NCBI GenBank assembly: GCA_902593125.1
Contig: CACJGU010000003.1
Coordinates: 1-46,904 of the forward strand
From: an uncultured Alphaproteobacteria bacterium
GTDB lineage: Bacteria > Pseudomonadota > Alphaproteobacteria > HIMB59 > GCA-002718135
Reading direction: 5' to 3'
Length of the DNA stretch: 46,904 bases
Below the pieces are notes generated by a model. It made no database searches and was not told the origin of the DNA. It worked only from the letters and a program-made list of their open reading frames with translations. Made by a program: the position numbers and the translations under genes. Below are positions 9,615 through 19,234 of the stretch, piece after piece. Each line of letters starts with the position of its first letter. The stretch's first letter is position 1.

Positions 9615-9844
9615 TTATTAAATATATTTGATAAATCAAATCCAAATAAAATCAAAAAAAATAAAATTAAAGCTGATATTAATGAAGTTACTATAAATTT
9701 TATTAGAAGATATGGCTTACTTGGAGCGCTTTTTGCATGTCCAGATTCTACATTTTGGGGTACTTTTATCTTAATCGGTAGGAGTATGAAAAATAAAATC
9801 CACCAAACAAGGATAAAAATTAGAACGTGAGTAAATAGTGCCAT
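9611..9844 (-). CDS. DUF1467-like small membrane protein
   Basis: A 77-residue protein with two predicted membrane helices, about 5-25 (HVLIFILVWWILFFILLPI) and 48-70 (LIKFIVTSLISALILFFLIL). They are joined by a polar loop with the pattern VPQNVESGHAKSAPSKP. The two-helix hairpin with conserved WW and the P-rich loop matches the DUF1467 family, which occurs at this place (between rnj and proS) in alphaproteobacteria. Function is unknown. It overlaps rnj by one base and proS by four, so it is translated from the same message. The family call rests on layout and recall of the motif. Confidence 0.82.
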   Translation of the reverse strand: MALFTHVLIFILVWWILFFILLPIKIKVPQNVESGHAKSAPSKPYLLIKFIVTSLISALILFFLILFGFDLSNIFNK

Positions 9845-11517
9845 TAAGATCGTATTAAATGAACTTCAATTTCTGGTTTTTTTTGAATTGAATTTTTTAT
9901 AATCTTTCTAAAACTATTTTTAACTAAGTCTGATACTATGAGATCTGATGATTTTTGATCTTTGTTAAGTTTTGTATAGTTTTCTATAAATAATATTTTA
10001 AAATCATTTTTAATATTTTCTTCATCTATTCCCGGCAATCCTTTTAAAGTAAGTAGCATATTTTTGTTAATTGAATAGTCATCTTCATTAATAATTAAAG
10101 AAATTAAAACTAGCCCCTCAAATGAATATTTCCTTCTCTCTTTAATAAATGCAGATTCAGAGTCATAAAGATTTTTACCCTCAACAATTAACTTTCCAGT
10201 TTCAAATTTTTCTACAATTTTAGGTTCACCAGGTGCAATTTTGAGACATTTTCCATTTTCTAAAATTTTAGTAAATGGTACTTGAGATGAGTAAGATAAT
10301 TGTTTATGCGCCTCTAGATGCATGGGTTCACCATGAACAGGAATAGATAAGTACGGTTTTGTCCAATTATACATTTGTTTTATTTCATCTGCATAACCAT
10401 GACCTGAAACATGTACTAGATCATCATCAGCAGTTACTATCTCAACTCTTTGTCTAATAAGTAAGTTCTTTAAATTATTTATTGATTTTTCATTACCAGG
10501 AATATCTCTAGAGCTAAAAATTACTACATCTTCAGGCTCTAAATGTAAATGTTGATGAGAATTATAAGCTATTCTGAAAAGTGCAGATCTTTTTTCACCC
10601 TGACTTCCAGTACAAATTATAACTAAATTTTCTCTTGATATATAAGAAGCTTCATCTTCACTAATAAAAATTTCATCATTTGCAACATAACCACATTTTC
10701 TTGCTACTTCGATATTTTTTTTCATACTCCTGCCAACAAGAGCGACCTTTCTTTTATTTTTTTTTGCTGCTTGAATAATATTTTTCATACGTGCAATATT
10801 TGAAGAAAAACAGGTAACAACAATTCTATTAGAAAATCTTGAAAATATACTTGTCAGCTCATCTCTAACATCACTTTCAGATTCTGATCTACCAGGCACA
10901 TTTGCATTAGTAGAGTCACCTATTAAGGCAAGTAATCCATCATTTCCTAATTTTTCAAATTTTTCTTTTGAAAATGAGTCTCCTAAAGTAGGTGAATTAT
11001 CTATTTTCCAATCAGCAGTATGAAGTAATGATCCATATGTTGTTTTAATTACTATTGCAGTTGGTTCAGGAATTGAATGTGTAGTTGGAATAAAACTTAT
11101 TTCAAAATTATTGAGTATTAATTTCTTGTCTAGATTTATCTCTTTTAAAGTAAATTCTTCTACTTTATTGAATTCTTTTAGCCTATTTTCGATAAGAAAT
11201 TTTGCAAATTTACTAGCATATACAGGACATTTAATTTTATTTGCTAAGAACGCGACAGCTCCTGCATGATCTTCATGACCATGGCTGATAATAATGGCCT
11301 CGAGATTATCTTCTAAACTTTCAATATGATCTATTTTTGGTACCAATAAATCTACACCAGGAAACTTTTCATCTGCAAATGAAAGGCCTAAATCTATCAT
11401 TATCCATTTTCCATCACATCCGTAAAGATAACAATTTGCACCTATTTCTCCAATACCCCCAAGAGATAAAAAGTGTAGTCCTTCATTAAAATCATTTAGT
11501 TGTAAATTATTACTCAT
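9844..11517 (-). CDS. rnj: Ribonuclease J
   Basis: Metallo-beta-lactamase/beta-CASP ribonuclease with 5'-3' exonuclease and endonuclease activity in RNA maturation and decay. The 557-residue product shows the zinc motif SHGHEDHAG (His79, His81, Asp83, His84) and HTADWKID near 166. Beta-CASP segments are present, such as GDSTNANVPGRSESE (about 196-210), VTCFSSNIARM, GRSMKKNIEVA and the HVSGHGYADE histidines. A C-terminal domain follows. It sits between coaX (8-base overlap) and the DUF1467-like gene. This genomic place is typical for alphaproteobacterial RNase J. Confidence 0.95.
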   Translation of the reverse strand: MSNNLQLNDFNEGLHFLSLGGIGEIGANCYLYGCDGKWIMIDLGLSFADEKFPGVDLLVPKIDHIESLEDNLEAIIISHGHEDHAGAVAFLANKIKCPVYASKFAKFLIENRLKEFNKVEEFTLKEINLDKKLILNNFEISFIPTTHSIPEPTAIVIKTTYGSLLHTADWKIDNSPTLGDSFSKEKFEKLGNDGLLALIGDSTNANVPGRSESESDVRDELTSIFSRFSNRIVVTCFSSNIARMKNIIQAAKKNKRKVALVGRSMKKNIEVARKCGYVANDEIFISEDEASYISRENLVIICTGSQGEKRSALFRIAYNSHQHLHLEPEDVVIFSSRDIPGNEKSINNLKNLLIRQRVEIVTADDDLVHVSGHGYADEIKQMYNWTKPYLSIPVHGEPMHLEAHKQLSYSSQVPFTKILENGKCLKIAPGEPKIVEKFETGKLIVEGKNLYDSESAFIKERRKYSFEGLVLISLIINEDDYSINKNMLLTLKGLPGIDEENIKNDFKILFIENYTKLNKDQKSSDLIVSDLVKNSFRKIIKNSIQKKPEIEVHLIRS

Positions 11518-12271
11518 AAAAATGTTTGTTACCGATTTCTTTTATTCCTTCTAATGTCAAATATTCCATATATATAGGTTTATAAATAATTTTATCCCTA
11601 AATATTTTACCTAGACCACCTGTAATATAGACTTTGGGCTTAAAGTTATTCTCCTTAATAGTTTGCTTTAATATGCCATTAACTGCATGCAAATAACCAA
11701 AATAGAAACCTGATTGAATAGAAGCAGATGTATTACTATTAACAATTTTATTTGATTTTGAGATTTTTGAAGTTTTTATTAACTCAGCATTTTTTAAAAG
11801 TGTCTCCATTGAAAGATTGATACCTGGAAAAATTAATCCACCTAAATATTGATTATTTTTAATGACATCAAAAGTAGTAGCTGTACCAAAGTCTACAATT
11901 ATACAGTCTTTGATTTTCTTACTATATATATAGGCATAGTTTGCTATTCGATCACTTCCAATTTGATTTAAATTATAATTGATACTATTTCTAAATGATA
12001 TTTTTTTTGCATTAATTACATAAAATTTGAATTTATTTTTTTGAAAAATATTTTTAAAAATTAAATTTAAAGAAGGTACAACAGAGGACAGGATACAAAA
12101 TCTATCTTTAAGATTATTAATCAACTTTTTGTTAGATTTAAAAAATTTATTTATTTCTTTTTGTGTAATATTGATTTTTTTTTCTGTTTTTAATCTAATA
12201 ATTTTAATTAATTTATTTTTAATATAAAAACCTATAACTATATTAGTATTACCTACATCTATAACAATCAT
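11510..12271 (-). CDS. coaX: Type III pantothenate kinase
   Basis: Phosphorylates pantothenate, the first step of coenzyme A synthesis; CoaX enzymes are ASKHA-fold and insensitive to CoA feedback. The 253-residue product starts with the phosphate-binding DVGNTN (5-10). It has the second phosphate motif IVDFGTATTFDVI (about 125-137), then GGLIFPGI and ITGGLGKIF near the end. Length is normal (about 255). The stop of birA overlaps the ATG by one base. This birA-coaX-rnj order is common in alphaproteobacteria. Confidence 0.95.
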   Translation of the reverse strand: MIVIDVGNTNIVIGFYIKNKLIKIIRLKTEKKINITQKEINKFFKSNKKLINNLKDRFCILSSVVPSLNLIFKNIFQKNKFKFYVINAKKISFRNSINYNLNQIGSDRIANYAYIYSKKIKDCIIVDFGTATTFDVIKNNQYLGGLIFPGINLSMETLLKNAELIKTSKISKSNKIVNSNTSASIQSGFYFGYLHAVNGILKQTIKENNFKPKVYITGGLGKIFRDKIIYKPIYMEYLTLEGIKEIGNKHFYE

Positions 12272-13005
12272 TAAATTATTCTAGCATTATATATATTTTC
12301 AAAATTAATATTATTTTTTAAAGTGATTGAACCATCTGGGTTAAGATTATGAAATATTCCTTGTTTTACATTTTGTTCATCAATTTTCAAATTAATATTA
12401 CCTCCTAAATATAACAATCTACTTTTATATTCAGTCATAATTTTTTCGTGACTATTTAGCAGTTGTTTAAAATTGTTAAAATACTCTTTCATAATTTCAT
12501 ACACAAAATAAAAATTGTTAATTTCTTTATTGTATTGATTAATATTAGTTGTTGGATATTTTTCAATTTTTGGAGAAGATACTATATTAACTCCAAAACC
12601 AGTATTTATATATTTATCACTTTTGATACTAAATATTTCAGAAATTATTCCAGAAATTTTTTCTTTATTAATTAAAATGTCATTTGGCCATTTAATTTGA
12701 GTTTTAACATTACAAATATTTTCAATCACAGAACAGATCATATTTGTAATAAAAGCATTGTTTATAAAATGATTTTCTATTGGCAGTATATTTTTAGATA
12801 AAATAGAAATATAGACATTATTTCTTGGACTTTCCCAAGTTGTTCCCCGTCTTCCAAATCCTTTTTTTTGTTCATTTGCCATCAAACATATATTTCTATT
12901 ATTAATAAGTTTTTTAACCTCTGACATTGTAGAATCTACAGATTCAATGAAATGAAAATCAAAATTGTTTTTATCTAATAGATTTTTAATTTTATCTAAT
13001 GACAT
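12271..13005 (-). CDS. birA: Biotin--[acetyl-CoA carboxylase] ligase
   Basis: Attaches biotin to the carrier protein of acetyl-CoA carboxylase. The 244-residue protein contains only the catalytic and C-terminal domains: GFGRRGTTWESP at 49-60 binds biotinyl-AMP, and KWPNDI at 105-110 is the second hallmark. It lacks the N-terminal helix-turn-helix found in E. coli BirA, so it is the monofunctional type and should not repress transcription. It follows nuoN after 3 bases, the usual alphaproteobacterial position at the end of the nuo genes. The sequence is very lysine- and asparagine-rich, like its neighbours. Confidence 0.93.
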   Translation of the reverse strand: MSLDKIKNLLDKNNFDFHFIESVDSTMSEVKKLINNRNICLMANEQKKGFGRRGTTWESPRNNVYISILSKNILPIENHFINNAFITNMICSVIENICNVKTQIKWPNDILINKEKISGIISEIFSIKSDKYINTGFGVNIVSSPKIEKYPTTNINQYNKEINNFYFVYEIMKEYFNNFKQLLNSHEKIMTEYKSRLLYLGGNINLKIDEQNVKQGIFHNLNPDGSITLKNNINFENIYNARII

Positions 13006-13008
13006 TAA

Positions 13009-14445
13009 TCAAATGGTCAAACTTGCTGATATATTAATCAATAAAGACGGGTAAAATATAAAACAAATAATTAAAAATAAACTTAAAGATAAAATAATTT
13101 TTGATTGAAAAGAAATTTGAAAATTAATTATTCCTTCACTTTTACTTTCATCAAAATACATTATCTTAATAATTCTTAAATAATAAAAAGCAGAAATTAC
13201 ACTAGCTAGGACACCAAGAACTGAAAGTACATATAATTCTTGTTCAATTGCAGCGATGAAAACATAAAACTTTCCAAAAAATCCTATAAATGGCGGAATG
13301 CCAGCCATAGATAGCATTATGATTGAAATAGAAAGACTAACGATTGGATTACTTTTACTTAATCCTTTTAAATCACTTATATTAATTAAATATTCATTTT
13401 TAACTTTTAACGAAAGTAAAATAGCAAAAATAGCAACATTCATTATCATGTATGAAAACATATAAATTGATGCTGCTTTAATTCCATCATCATTTGCGGC
13501 AACTAAAGCGATTAAAATATAGCCTATATGTCCGATAGAACTATAAGCTAATAATCTTTTAATATTTGACTGTGCTATAGCCGCTATAGCTCCAAGAAAC
13601 ATTGAGGATATTGATAAAAATAAAATTATTTGACTCCATTCTAAATAAAAATTTTCAAATGGAACTAAGCAAAAACGATAAATTAAAGCTACTGCAGCAA
13701 TCTTAGGGACAATAGCGAAAAAACCTGTAATTGAGTTTGGAGCTCCTTCATAAACATCTGGAGTCCACATATGGAAAGGTACGGCTGAAACCTTAAAAGC
13801 CAAGCCTACCATCACAAATACAAGCCCAAATATTAGACCTAAATTTAAATTATCATATTTTGATAAATAGAAACTTATATCATAAAAATTCATTGAACCA
13901 GTAAATCCATAAATTAAGGAGAAACCATACAAAAGTATACCAGACGATAATGCTCCTAAAATAAAGTATTTTACTCCTGACTCAGCTGATGAGATTGAAT
14001 CTCTTTTTATTGCTGCTGCAACATACAAAGATAAACTTTGTAGTTCTATTGCCAGATACATAGACATAAGATTATTTGAAGCAATCATTAACATCATCCC
14101 AAGTGTTGAAAATAAAAATAAAATAGGAATTTCAAAATTTTTTAGCCTAATGCCTAAGAAATAATCTTTAGAAATGATGATACTAGCTATAGATCCTAAT
14201 AGAGCTAAAATTTTAAAAAAATTTATAAAAGAAGAGTGACTAAATAAACTTTTATAATTTGCAAAATTTGATTCACTATCATAGTAAACAAGAAAAATAG
14301 TTAATAATAAAACAAAAACTGCTAGATTGGAAGTTTGTCTAAATGCATTCTTTTTTAAAAAAAGGCCAAAAAGTAAGCAAACAAAAGAAGAGCATGCTAA
14401 AAAAATTTCAGGTATAAAAAAAATATTGTAAATATTATTTAGCAT
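13009..14445 (-). CDS. nuoN: NADH-quinone oxidoreductase subunit N
   Basis: Antiporter-like proton-pumping subunit of the complex I membrane arm. The 478-residue polytopic protein has about 14 hydrophobic helices. Family motifs include the stretch with AIELQSLSLYVAAA, SSGILLYGFSLIYG, FKVSAVPFHMWTPDVYEGAP (with pump lysine and histidine) and the discontinuous-helix region KRLLAYSSIGHIGY. The ATG lies inside the end of nuoM (11-base overlap). It is the last of the 14 nuo genes. Confidence 0.97.
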   Translation of the reverse strand: MLNNIYNIFFIPEIFLACSSFVCLLFGLFLKKNAFRQTSNLAVFVLLLTIFLVYYDSESNFANYKSLFSHSSFINFFKILALLGSIASIIISKDYFLGIRLKNFEIPILFLFSTLGMMLMIASNNLMSMYLAIELQSLSLYVAAAIKRDSISSAESGVKYFILGALSSGILLYGFSLIYGFTGSMNFYDISFYLSKYDNLNLGLIFGLVFVMVGLAFKVSAVPFHMWTPDVYEGAPNSITGFFAIVPKIAAVALIYRFCLVPFENFYLEWSQIILFLSISSMFLGAIAAIAQSNIKRLLAYSSIGHIGYILIALVAANDDGIKAASIYMFSYMIMNVAIFAILLSLKVKNEYLINISDLKGLSKSNPIVSLSISIIMLSMAGIPPFIGFFGKFYVFIAAIEQELYVLSVLGVLASVISAFYYLRIIKIMYFDESKSEGIINFQISFQSKIILSLSLFLIICFIFYPSLLINISASLTI

Positions 14446-15919
14446 TGGCTATTTCATAGTTTGTTATAATTAGTTCAAGTGATAATCTCATAGGATCTAA
14501 AAATAGATTTGGAAATATACCTAGTAATATTACTGAAATTGCTAAAGGAATTAATATGATTTTCTCTCTTGTGTTTATATCTAAAATATCTGCAAGTTTA
14601 TTATTAGTTATGGTGCCAAAAATAATTCTTTTATAAAGGTATAGCATGTAAACAGCGGATAATATTATTCCAAAAGCTGCACCAATAACAACGTAACTTG
14701 AAAATTTAAATGCGCCAATAATAACTAAAAATTCTCCAATAAAACCACTAGTCCCAGGTAATCCAACTGATCCCAGCATAAAAATCATGAATACTGTTGC
14801 ATAAAGTGGCATTCTTTGAACTAATCCTCCGTAAAATTTAATTTCTCTAGTATGCATTCGATCATAAATAACACCAACGCATAAAAATAAAGCTGCTGAA
14901 ACTAGTCCATGACTAATCATTTGCATCATTGCTCCTTCTAAACCTTGTTGATTCACTAAGAAAATTCCGATTGTTACAATTCCCATATGAGCAACAGATG
15001 AATATGCAATTAGTTTTTTAATATCAGTTTGTGCTAGTGCTACTAAGGAAGTGTATACTATAGCAACTATACTTAATGTCATAATTAAAGGAATAAAAAA
15101 CTCTGTTGCTTCTGGAAGCATACCTAAAGAGAAACGTATAAAACCGTATCCTCCCATTTTTAAAAGCACTCCAGCTAAAATAACAGATCCAGCCGTTGGA
15201 GCTTCAACATGGGCATCGGGCAACCATGTATGAAACGGCCACATAGGAATTTTAACTGCAAAGGAAGCAAAGAAGGCGAGCCATAGAAATAATTGAGTAT
15301 TATAGGAAAAATAATTACCTTGTAAGAACTCAATACTCATTGAACTTGTATTTCTATACATCACAATAATAGCAATCAACATGAGTACTGACCCCAAAAG
15401 AGTGTAGAGAAAGAATTTAAAAGAAGCATAGATTCTTCTATTACCTCCCCATATACCTATTATTAGATACATTGGTATTAATACTGCTTCAAAAAAAATA
15501 TAAAATAAAAGTATGTCTATAGAAGCAAACATTCCAATCATTACAGTCTCTAAAAATAAAAAAGAAAGCATGTATTCCTTGACTCTTTTTTTTATATTAT
15601 GCCAACTAGCTAAAACACAAAGTGGGGTCAAAAATGTACTTAGTAAAATCATAAAAAGTGAGATACCGTCAACTCCAACATGGTAGAAGAAATTAAAATC
15701 ATCAAACCATCTAAATTTTTCTTCATATTGATAAGACGGATTGGAATAATCAAATTGTAACCAGAGTATTAAACTTAAAATAAATGTTCCTAACGTTGTT
15801 AGTAAAGCAGCCCATTTAATATTAATTGATGTTAATTCATCTTCTTTAATAAAAAGTATGATTGAAGCACCAATCAAAGGTAAAAAAATTATTACTGATA
15901 CTAGTGGCCAGTCAATCAT
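14435..15919 (-). CDS. nuoM: NADH-quinone oxidoreductase subunit M
   Basis: Antiporter-like proton-pumping subunit of complex I. The 494-residue protein has about 14 membrane helices with the hallmark FFEAVLIPMYLIIGIWGG (containing the conserved glutamate), FAVKIPMWPFHTWLPDAHVE, VILAGVLLKMGGYGFIRFS and KKLIAYSSVAHMGIV. Length and motifs match the family. It starts one base upstream of the nuoL stop boundary (nuoL ends at 15920), so coupling is likely. A plus-strand frame at 15051-15233 is a shadow. Confidence 0.97.
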   Translation of the reverse strand: MIDWPLVSVIIFLPLIGASIILFIKEDELTSINIKWAALLTTLGTFILSLILWLQFDYSNPSYQYEEKFRWFDDFNFFYHVGVDGISLFMILLSTFLTPLCVLASWHNIKKRVKEYMLSFLFLETVMIGMFASIDILLFYIFFEAVLIPMYLIIGIWGGNRRIYASFKFFLYTLLGSVLMLIAIIVMYRNTSSMSIEFLQGNYFSYNTQLFLWLAFFASFAVKIPMWPFHTWLPDAHVEAPTAGSVILAGVLLKMGGYGFIRFSLGMLPEATEFFIPLIMTLSIVAIVYTSLVALAQTDIKKLIAYSSVAHMGIVTIGIFLVNQQGLEGAMMQMISHGLVSAALFLCVGVIYDRMHTREIKFYGGLVQRMPLYATVFMIFMLGSVGLPGTSGFIGEFLVIIGAFKFSSYVVIGAAFGIILSAVYMLYLYKRIIFGTITNNKLADILDINTREKIILIPLAISVILLGIFPNLFLDPMRLSLELIITNYEIANAK

Positions 15920-17827
15920 TTAGTAATATAAAAACCATGTTAAAATTATTACTAAGCCACCAAGCATAGCAAAAGCATAATGAAACAAATACCCTGATTG
16001 AAATAAACTGACATAAGATGAAGATTTTGAAATAATCCAGGAAACCCCGTTTGGTCCTAAACCATCAATAGTTTTTTCATCTCCTTTTTTCCAGAAAAAG
16101 TTTGCCAGTTTGAAAAAAGTTAAAACAAATACTTTATGATAAAGCTCATCCACATACCATTTATTTTTAGAAAGAGAATATAAAGGATCTAAGTTATAGG
16201 AAAGATTTTTTGCTCTGTTTAAACTATTTGAATATATCAACACACATACAAGAATTCCAATTGCAACAGCCGATTTTGATATTAATGATTGCGTAAAAGG
16301 AAGATATTTATGAGAACTTTCTGTTAATAATATTGCATTATCCCAAAATTCTTTTTTGTAATATCCAATAAAATAATCAGCAAAGAATATTCCAGAAAAA
16401 ATAGAACCAATTGCAAGAATAAATAATGAAACTGTCATCACTAAAGGTGATTCATGGACGTGATCATATGTTTTATTACTTGATCTATTTTCACCATGAA
16501 ATGTTAGGAATAATAATCTCCATGAATAAAAAGCAGTAAGTAAAGCAGTTAAAATACCTACTAAATATGCAAAGTATGCTATTCCATTTGAGGCATAGAA
16601 AGCATTCTCTAAAATACTTTCTTTTGAATAGTAACCAGATAGATATGGGAAACCAATAATTGCAAGAGATCCAATCCACATCATTGTAGCAGTAAAAGGT
16701 ATTTTTTTGAAAAGTCCCCCCATTTTTCTCATATCCTGTTCATGATGCATTGCGTGAATTACAGAACCTGCAGAAAGAAATAGAAGAGCTTTAAAAAAGG
16801 CATGAGTTGTTAAGTGAAATATTGATGCATTATAAGCTCCTACACCTGCTGCAAAAAACATATATCCTAATTGACTACATGTTGAATATGCAATGACTCT
16901 TTTAATATCATTTTGTGTTAAGGCTATAGAGGCAGCAAAAATAGCTGTGGCCGCACCAATAAAAGTAATGAATAAATTAGTAAATGTAGCAAATTCATAA
17001 AGAGGACTCATTCTTGCAACTAAAAATACACCAGCTGTTACCATTGTTGCAGCATGTATTAGTGCAGATACTGGAGTAGGCCCCTCCATAGCATCTGGCA
17101 ACCAGGTGTGTAAACCTAATTGAGCAGATTTACCCATTGCACCTATGAATAAAAGAAAACATAAAAAATCTAAAGTTGGAAAACTGAATGAAAGGAATTG
17201 AATTTGATGTTCACTAAATTGATCCACTTGTGAAAATATACTGTCGAAACTTATCGTGCCAAAAATATAAAAAATTCCAGCAATTCCAATTGCGTATCCA
17301 AAATCTCCAACTCTGTTTACAACAAATGCTTTTATAGCAGCTTTATTTGCTGAATCTTTATGGTGCCAAAAACCAATTAATAAGTATGAGGCTAGCCCAA
17401 CACCTTCCCAACCAAAAAACATTTGCAGCAAGTTATTACTTGATACTAGAACAAGCATAAAAAAAGTAAATAAGCTTAGATAACCCATGAATCTTATTTT
17501 TGATGGATCTTCTTCCATATAGCCTATTGAATATAAATGAACACAAGCAGAAACAGTTGTAACCACAATGAACATCACAGCAGTTAAGGTGTCTAATCTT
17601 ATCGACCAATTAACAATAAAGTTTCCAGAAGTTATCCAATTAAGAATAAAGATTATTTCAGTTTCCTTATTATTAATAAACTGAATGAATATTATCCAAG
17701 AAAATAAAGTACAAAGAAAAAGGATTGAAGTTGTTGATATTTGATAAACCTTATAGTTAAACTGTTTACCAAGTAAAAAACAAAAAAGAAAACCAAGTAG
17801 AGGTAAAAATATAATTGAGGTTGCCAT
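15920..17827 (-). CDS. nuoL: NADH-quinone oxidoreductase subunit L
   Basis: The distal antiporter-like subunit of complex I. It has 635 residues, the longest of the three, with the long C-terminal lateral helix and final membrane helix expected of NuoL. Motifs include FFGWEGVGLASYLLIGFWHH, FVVNRVGDFGYAIGI, KSAQLGLHTWLPDAMEGPTP, SALIHAATMVTAGVFLVARM and IAYSTCSQLGYMFFAAG. It follows nuoK by 3 bases. No frameshift or loss is apparent. Confidence 0.97.
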   Translation of the reverse strand: MATSIIFLPLLGFLFCFLLGKQFNYKVYQISTTSILFLCTLFSWIIFIQFINNKETEIIFILNWITSGNFIVNWSIRLDTLTAVMFIVVTTVSACVHLYSIGYMEEDPSKIRFMGYLSLFTFFMLVLVSSNNLLQMFFGWEGVGLASYLLIGFWHHKDSANKAAIKAFVVNRVGDFGYAIGIAGIFYIFGTISFDSIFSQVDQFSEHQIQFLSFSFPTLDFLCFLLFIGAMGKSAQLGLHTWLPDAMEGPTPVSALIHAATMVTAGVFLVARMSPLYEFATFTNLFITFIGAATAIFAASIALTQNDIKRVIAYSTCSQLGYMFFAAGVGAYNASIFHLTTHAFFKALLFLSAGSVIHAMHHEQDMRKMGGLFKKIPFTATMMWIGSLAIIGFPYLSGYYSKESILENAFYASNGIAYFAYLVGILTALLTAFYSWRLLFLTFHGENRSSNKTYDHVHESPLVMTVSLFILAIGSIFSGIFFADYFIGYYKKEFWDNAILLTESSHKYLPFTQSLISKSAVAIGILVCVLIYSNSLNRAKNLSYNLDPLYSLSKNKWYVDELYHKVFVLTFFKLANFFWKKGDEKTIDGLGPNGVSWIISKSSSYVSLFQSGYLFHYAFAMLGGLVIILTWFLYY

Positions 17828-17830
17828 CTA

Positions 17831-18136
17831 CTATCCCTTAAGCTGATTAATTTTATTTACTTCTATTGATCCTAAATTTCTAAAAAATACTACAAGTATG
17901 GCAAGTCCAATTGCTGCTTCAGCAGCTGCAACAGTAAGTGTAAGCATTGCAAAAATTTGCCCTGAAATATCATTAATATATGCTGAGAAAGCAATAAAAT
18001 TAATATTTACTGACAACAATATTAGTTCTATGGACATTAATATTATAATTAAATTTTTTTTGTTTAAAAATATTCCTAAAACACCTAAGGTAAAAATAAT
18101 TGCTCCGAGAAAAAGATAGTGTTCAAGAGTAATCAT
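17831..18136 (-). CDS. nuoK: NADH-quinone oxidoreductase subunit K
   Basis: Small three-helix membrane subunit of complex I. The 101 residues show the expected [20 protein letters not shown] first helix, [19 protein letters not shown] second helix with the conserved glutamate used in proton transfer, and a third helix with [19 protein letters not shown] carrying the second glutamate. Three bases separate it from nuoJ. Length is exactly family-typical. Confidence 0.97.
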   Translation of the reverse strand: MITLEHYLFLGAIIFTLGVLGIFLNKKNLIIILMSIELILLSVNINFIAFSAYINDISGQIFAMLTLTVAAAEAAIGLAILVVFFRNLGSIEVNKINQLKG

Positions 18137-18139
18137 AAA

Positions 18140-18751
18140 TTAAATTCCTTCGCCTATTTTTACTTTTTTCTTTTCTATAGCTGTTGATGCATCAACTGTA
18201 TTTTGAGAATCTATATTTTGCCTTTTAACACCACCTTTATCTCTTAATGTAAGTGTAATAGAGCCAATCATTGCGACTAATAAAATTATCCCACATATTT
18301 GAAATAAATAAAAATATTCAGTGTATAGTATTTGCCCAATCATTTTTGTATTCTCCACTTCATTAACTATAGGTTGTAATGGAGTTTGATTGTTGTAAAT
18401 ATTTGACGATCTATCTGTTAAAAAAAGTATTCCAAGTTCAATTACTAGAACTATCCCTAATAATGCTCCAAAAGGTAAATATTGCAAAAAACCTTCTCTC
18501 AATTTTACAAAATTTATATCAAGCATCATTACAACAAATAGAAAAAGGACAGCAACAGCTCCAACATATACAACGACAAGGATCATTGCCAAAAATTCAG
18601 CACCTAACAAAACAAAGAGTCCTGATGCGTTAACAAAGCTTAAAATTAAGAACAAAACTGAATGAACAGGATTTTTTGCACTTATAACCATCAGGGCTGA
18701 AAGAACTGCAACAGATGAAAAAAGATAAAATGTTAATGAATAAAGAACCAT
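18140..18751 (-). CDS. nuoJ: NADH-quinone oxidoreductase subunit J
   Basis: Five-helix membrane subunit of complex I near the quinone chamber. The 203-residue protein has the N-terminal helices with KNPVHSVLFLILSFVNASG, then GAEFLAMILVVVYVGAVAVL, which is the third-helix pi-bulge region. The C-terminal helix carries GGVKRQ just after ITLTLRDK. A polar lysine-rich tail follows. It lies 2 bases after nuoI and 3 before nuoK. Confidence 0.96.
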   Translation of the reverse strand: MVLYSLTFYLFSSVAVLSALMVISAKNPVHSVLFLILSFVNASGLFVLLGAEFLAMILVVVYVGAVAVLFLFVVMMLDINFVKLREGFLQYLPFGALLGIVLVIELGILFLTDRSSNIYNNQTPLQPIVNEVENTKMIGQILYTEYFYLFQICGIILLVAMIGSITLTLRDKGGVKRQNIDSQNTVDASTAIEKKKVKIGEGI

Positions 18752-18753
18752 TC

Positions 18754-19233
18754 TTATCTATATTTTCTATCGAGATGAATATTTTGAGCAATTTCTTGCT
18801 CCCATCTATCTCCATTTTCTAAAAGTTTATCTTTATTATAAATTAATTCTTCTCTGGTTTCAGTGGCAAATTCAAAATTTGGTCCTTCGACTATTGCATC
18901 AACTGGACAAGATTCTTGGCATAAACCACAGTAAATACATTTAGTCATATCTATATCATATCTTGTTGTTCTTCTGCTTCCATCCTCTCTTGGCTCAGCC
19001 TCAATTGTAATTGCCTGAGCAGGACATACTGCTTCACAAAGTTTACAGGCGATACATCTTTCTTCTCCACTAGGATACCTTCTTAGTGCGTGCTCACCTC
19101 TAAAACGTGGACTTAATGGACCTTTTTCATGAGGATAATTTATTGTAACTTTAGACTTAAATATATATTTGAAAGTTAAAAATAGACCTTGAATTAATTC
19201 AAATAAAGTAAAAGATTTAATTAATTTGTACAT
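18754..19233 (-). CDS. nuoI: NADH-quinone oxidoreductase subunit I
   Basis: Carries the two [4Fe-4S] clusters N6a and N6b that pass electrons towards NuoB. With the ATG at 19233 it has 159 residues, with cysteines at 60, 63, 66, 70 and at 99, 102, 105, 109 in two CxxCxxCxxxCP ferredoxin motifs. A longer reading frame would begin at TTG 19254 inside nuoH. The ATG one base after the nuoH stop is preferred and gives the usual length. There is no Shine-Dalgarno sequence, so re-initiation after nuoH is likely. Confidence 0.95.
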   Translation of the reverse strand: MYKLIKSFTLFELIQGLFLTFKYIFKSKVTINYPHEKGPLSPRFRGEHALRRYPSGEERCIACKLCEAVCPAQAITIEAEPREDGSRRTTRYDIDMTKCIYCGLCQESCPVDAIVEGPNFEFATETREELIYNKDKLLENGDRWEQEIAQNIHLDRKYR

Positions 19234-19234
19234 A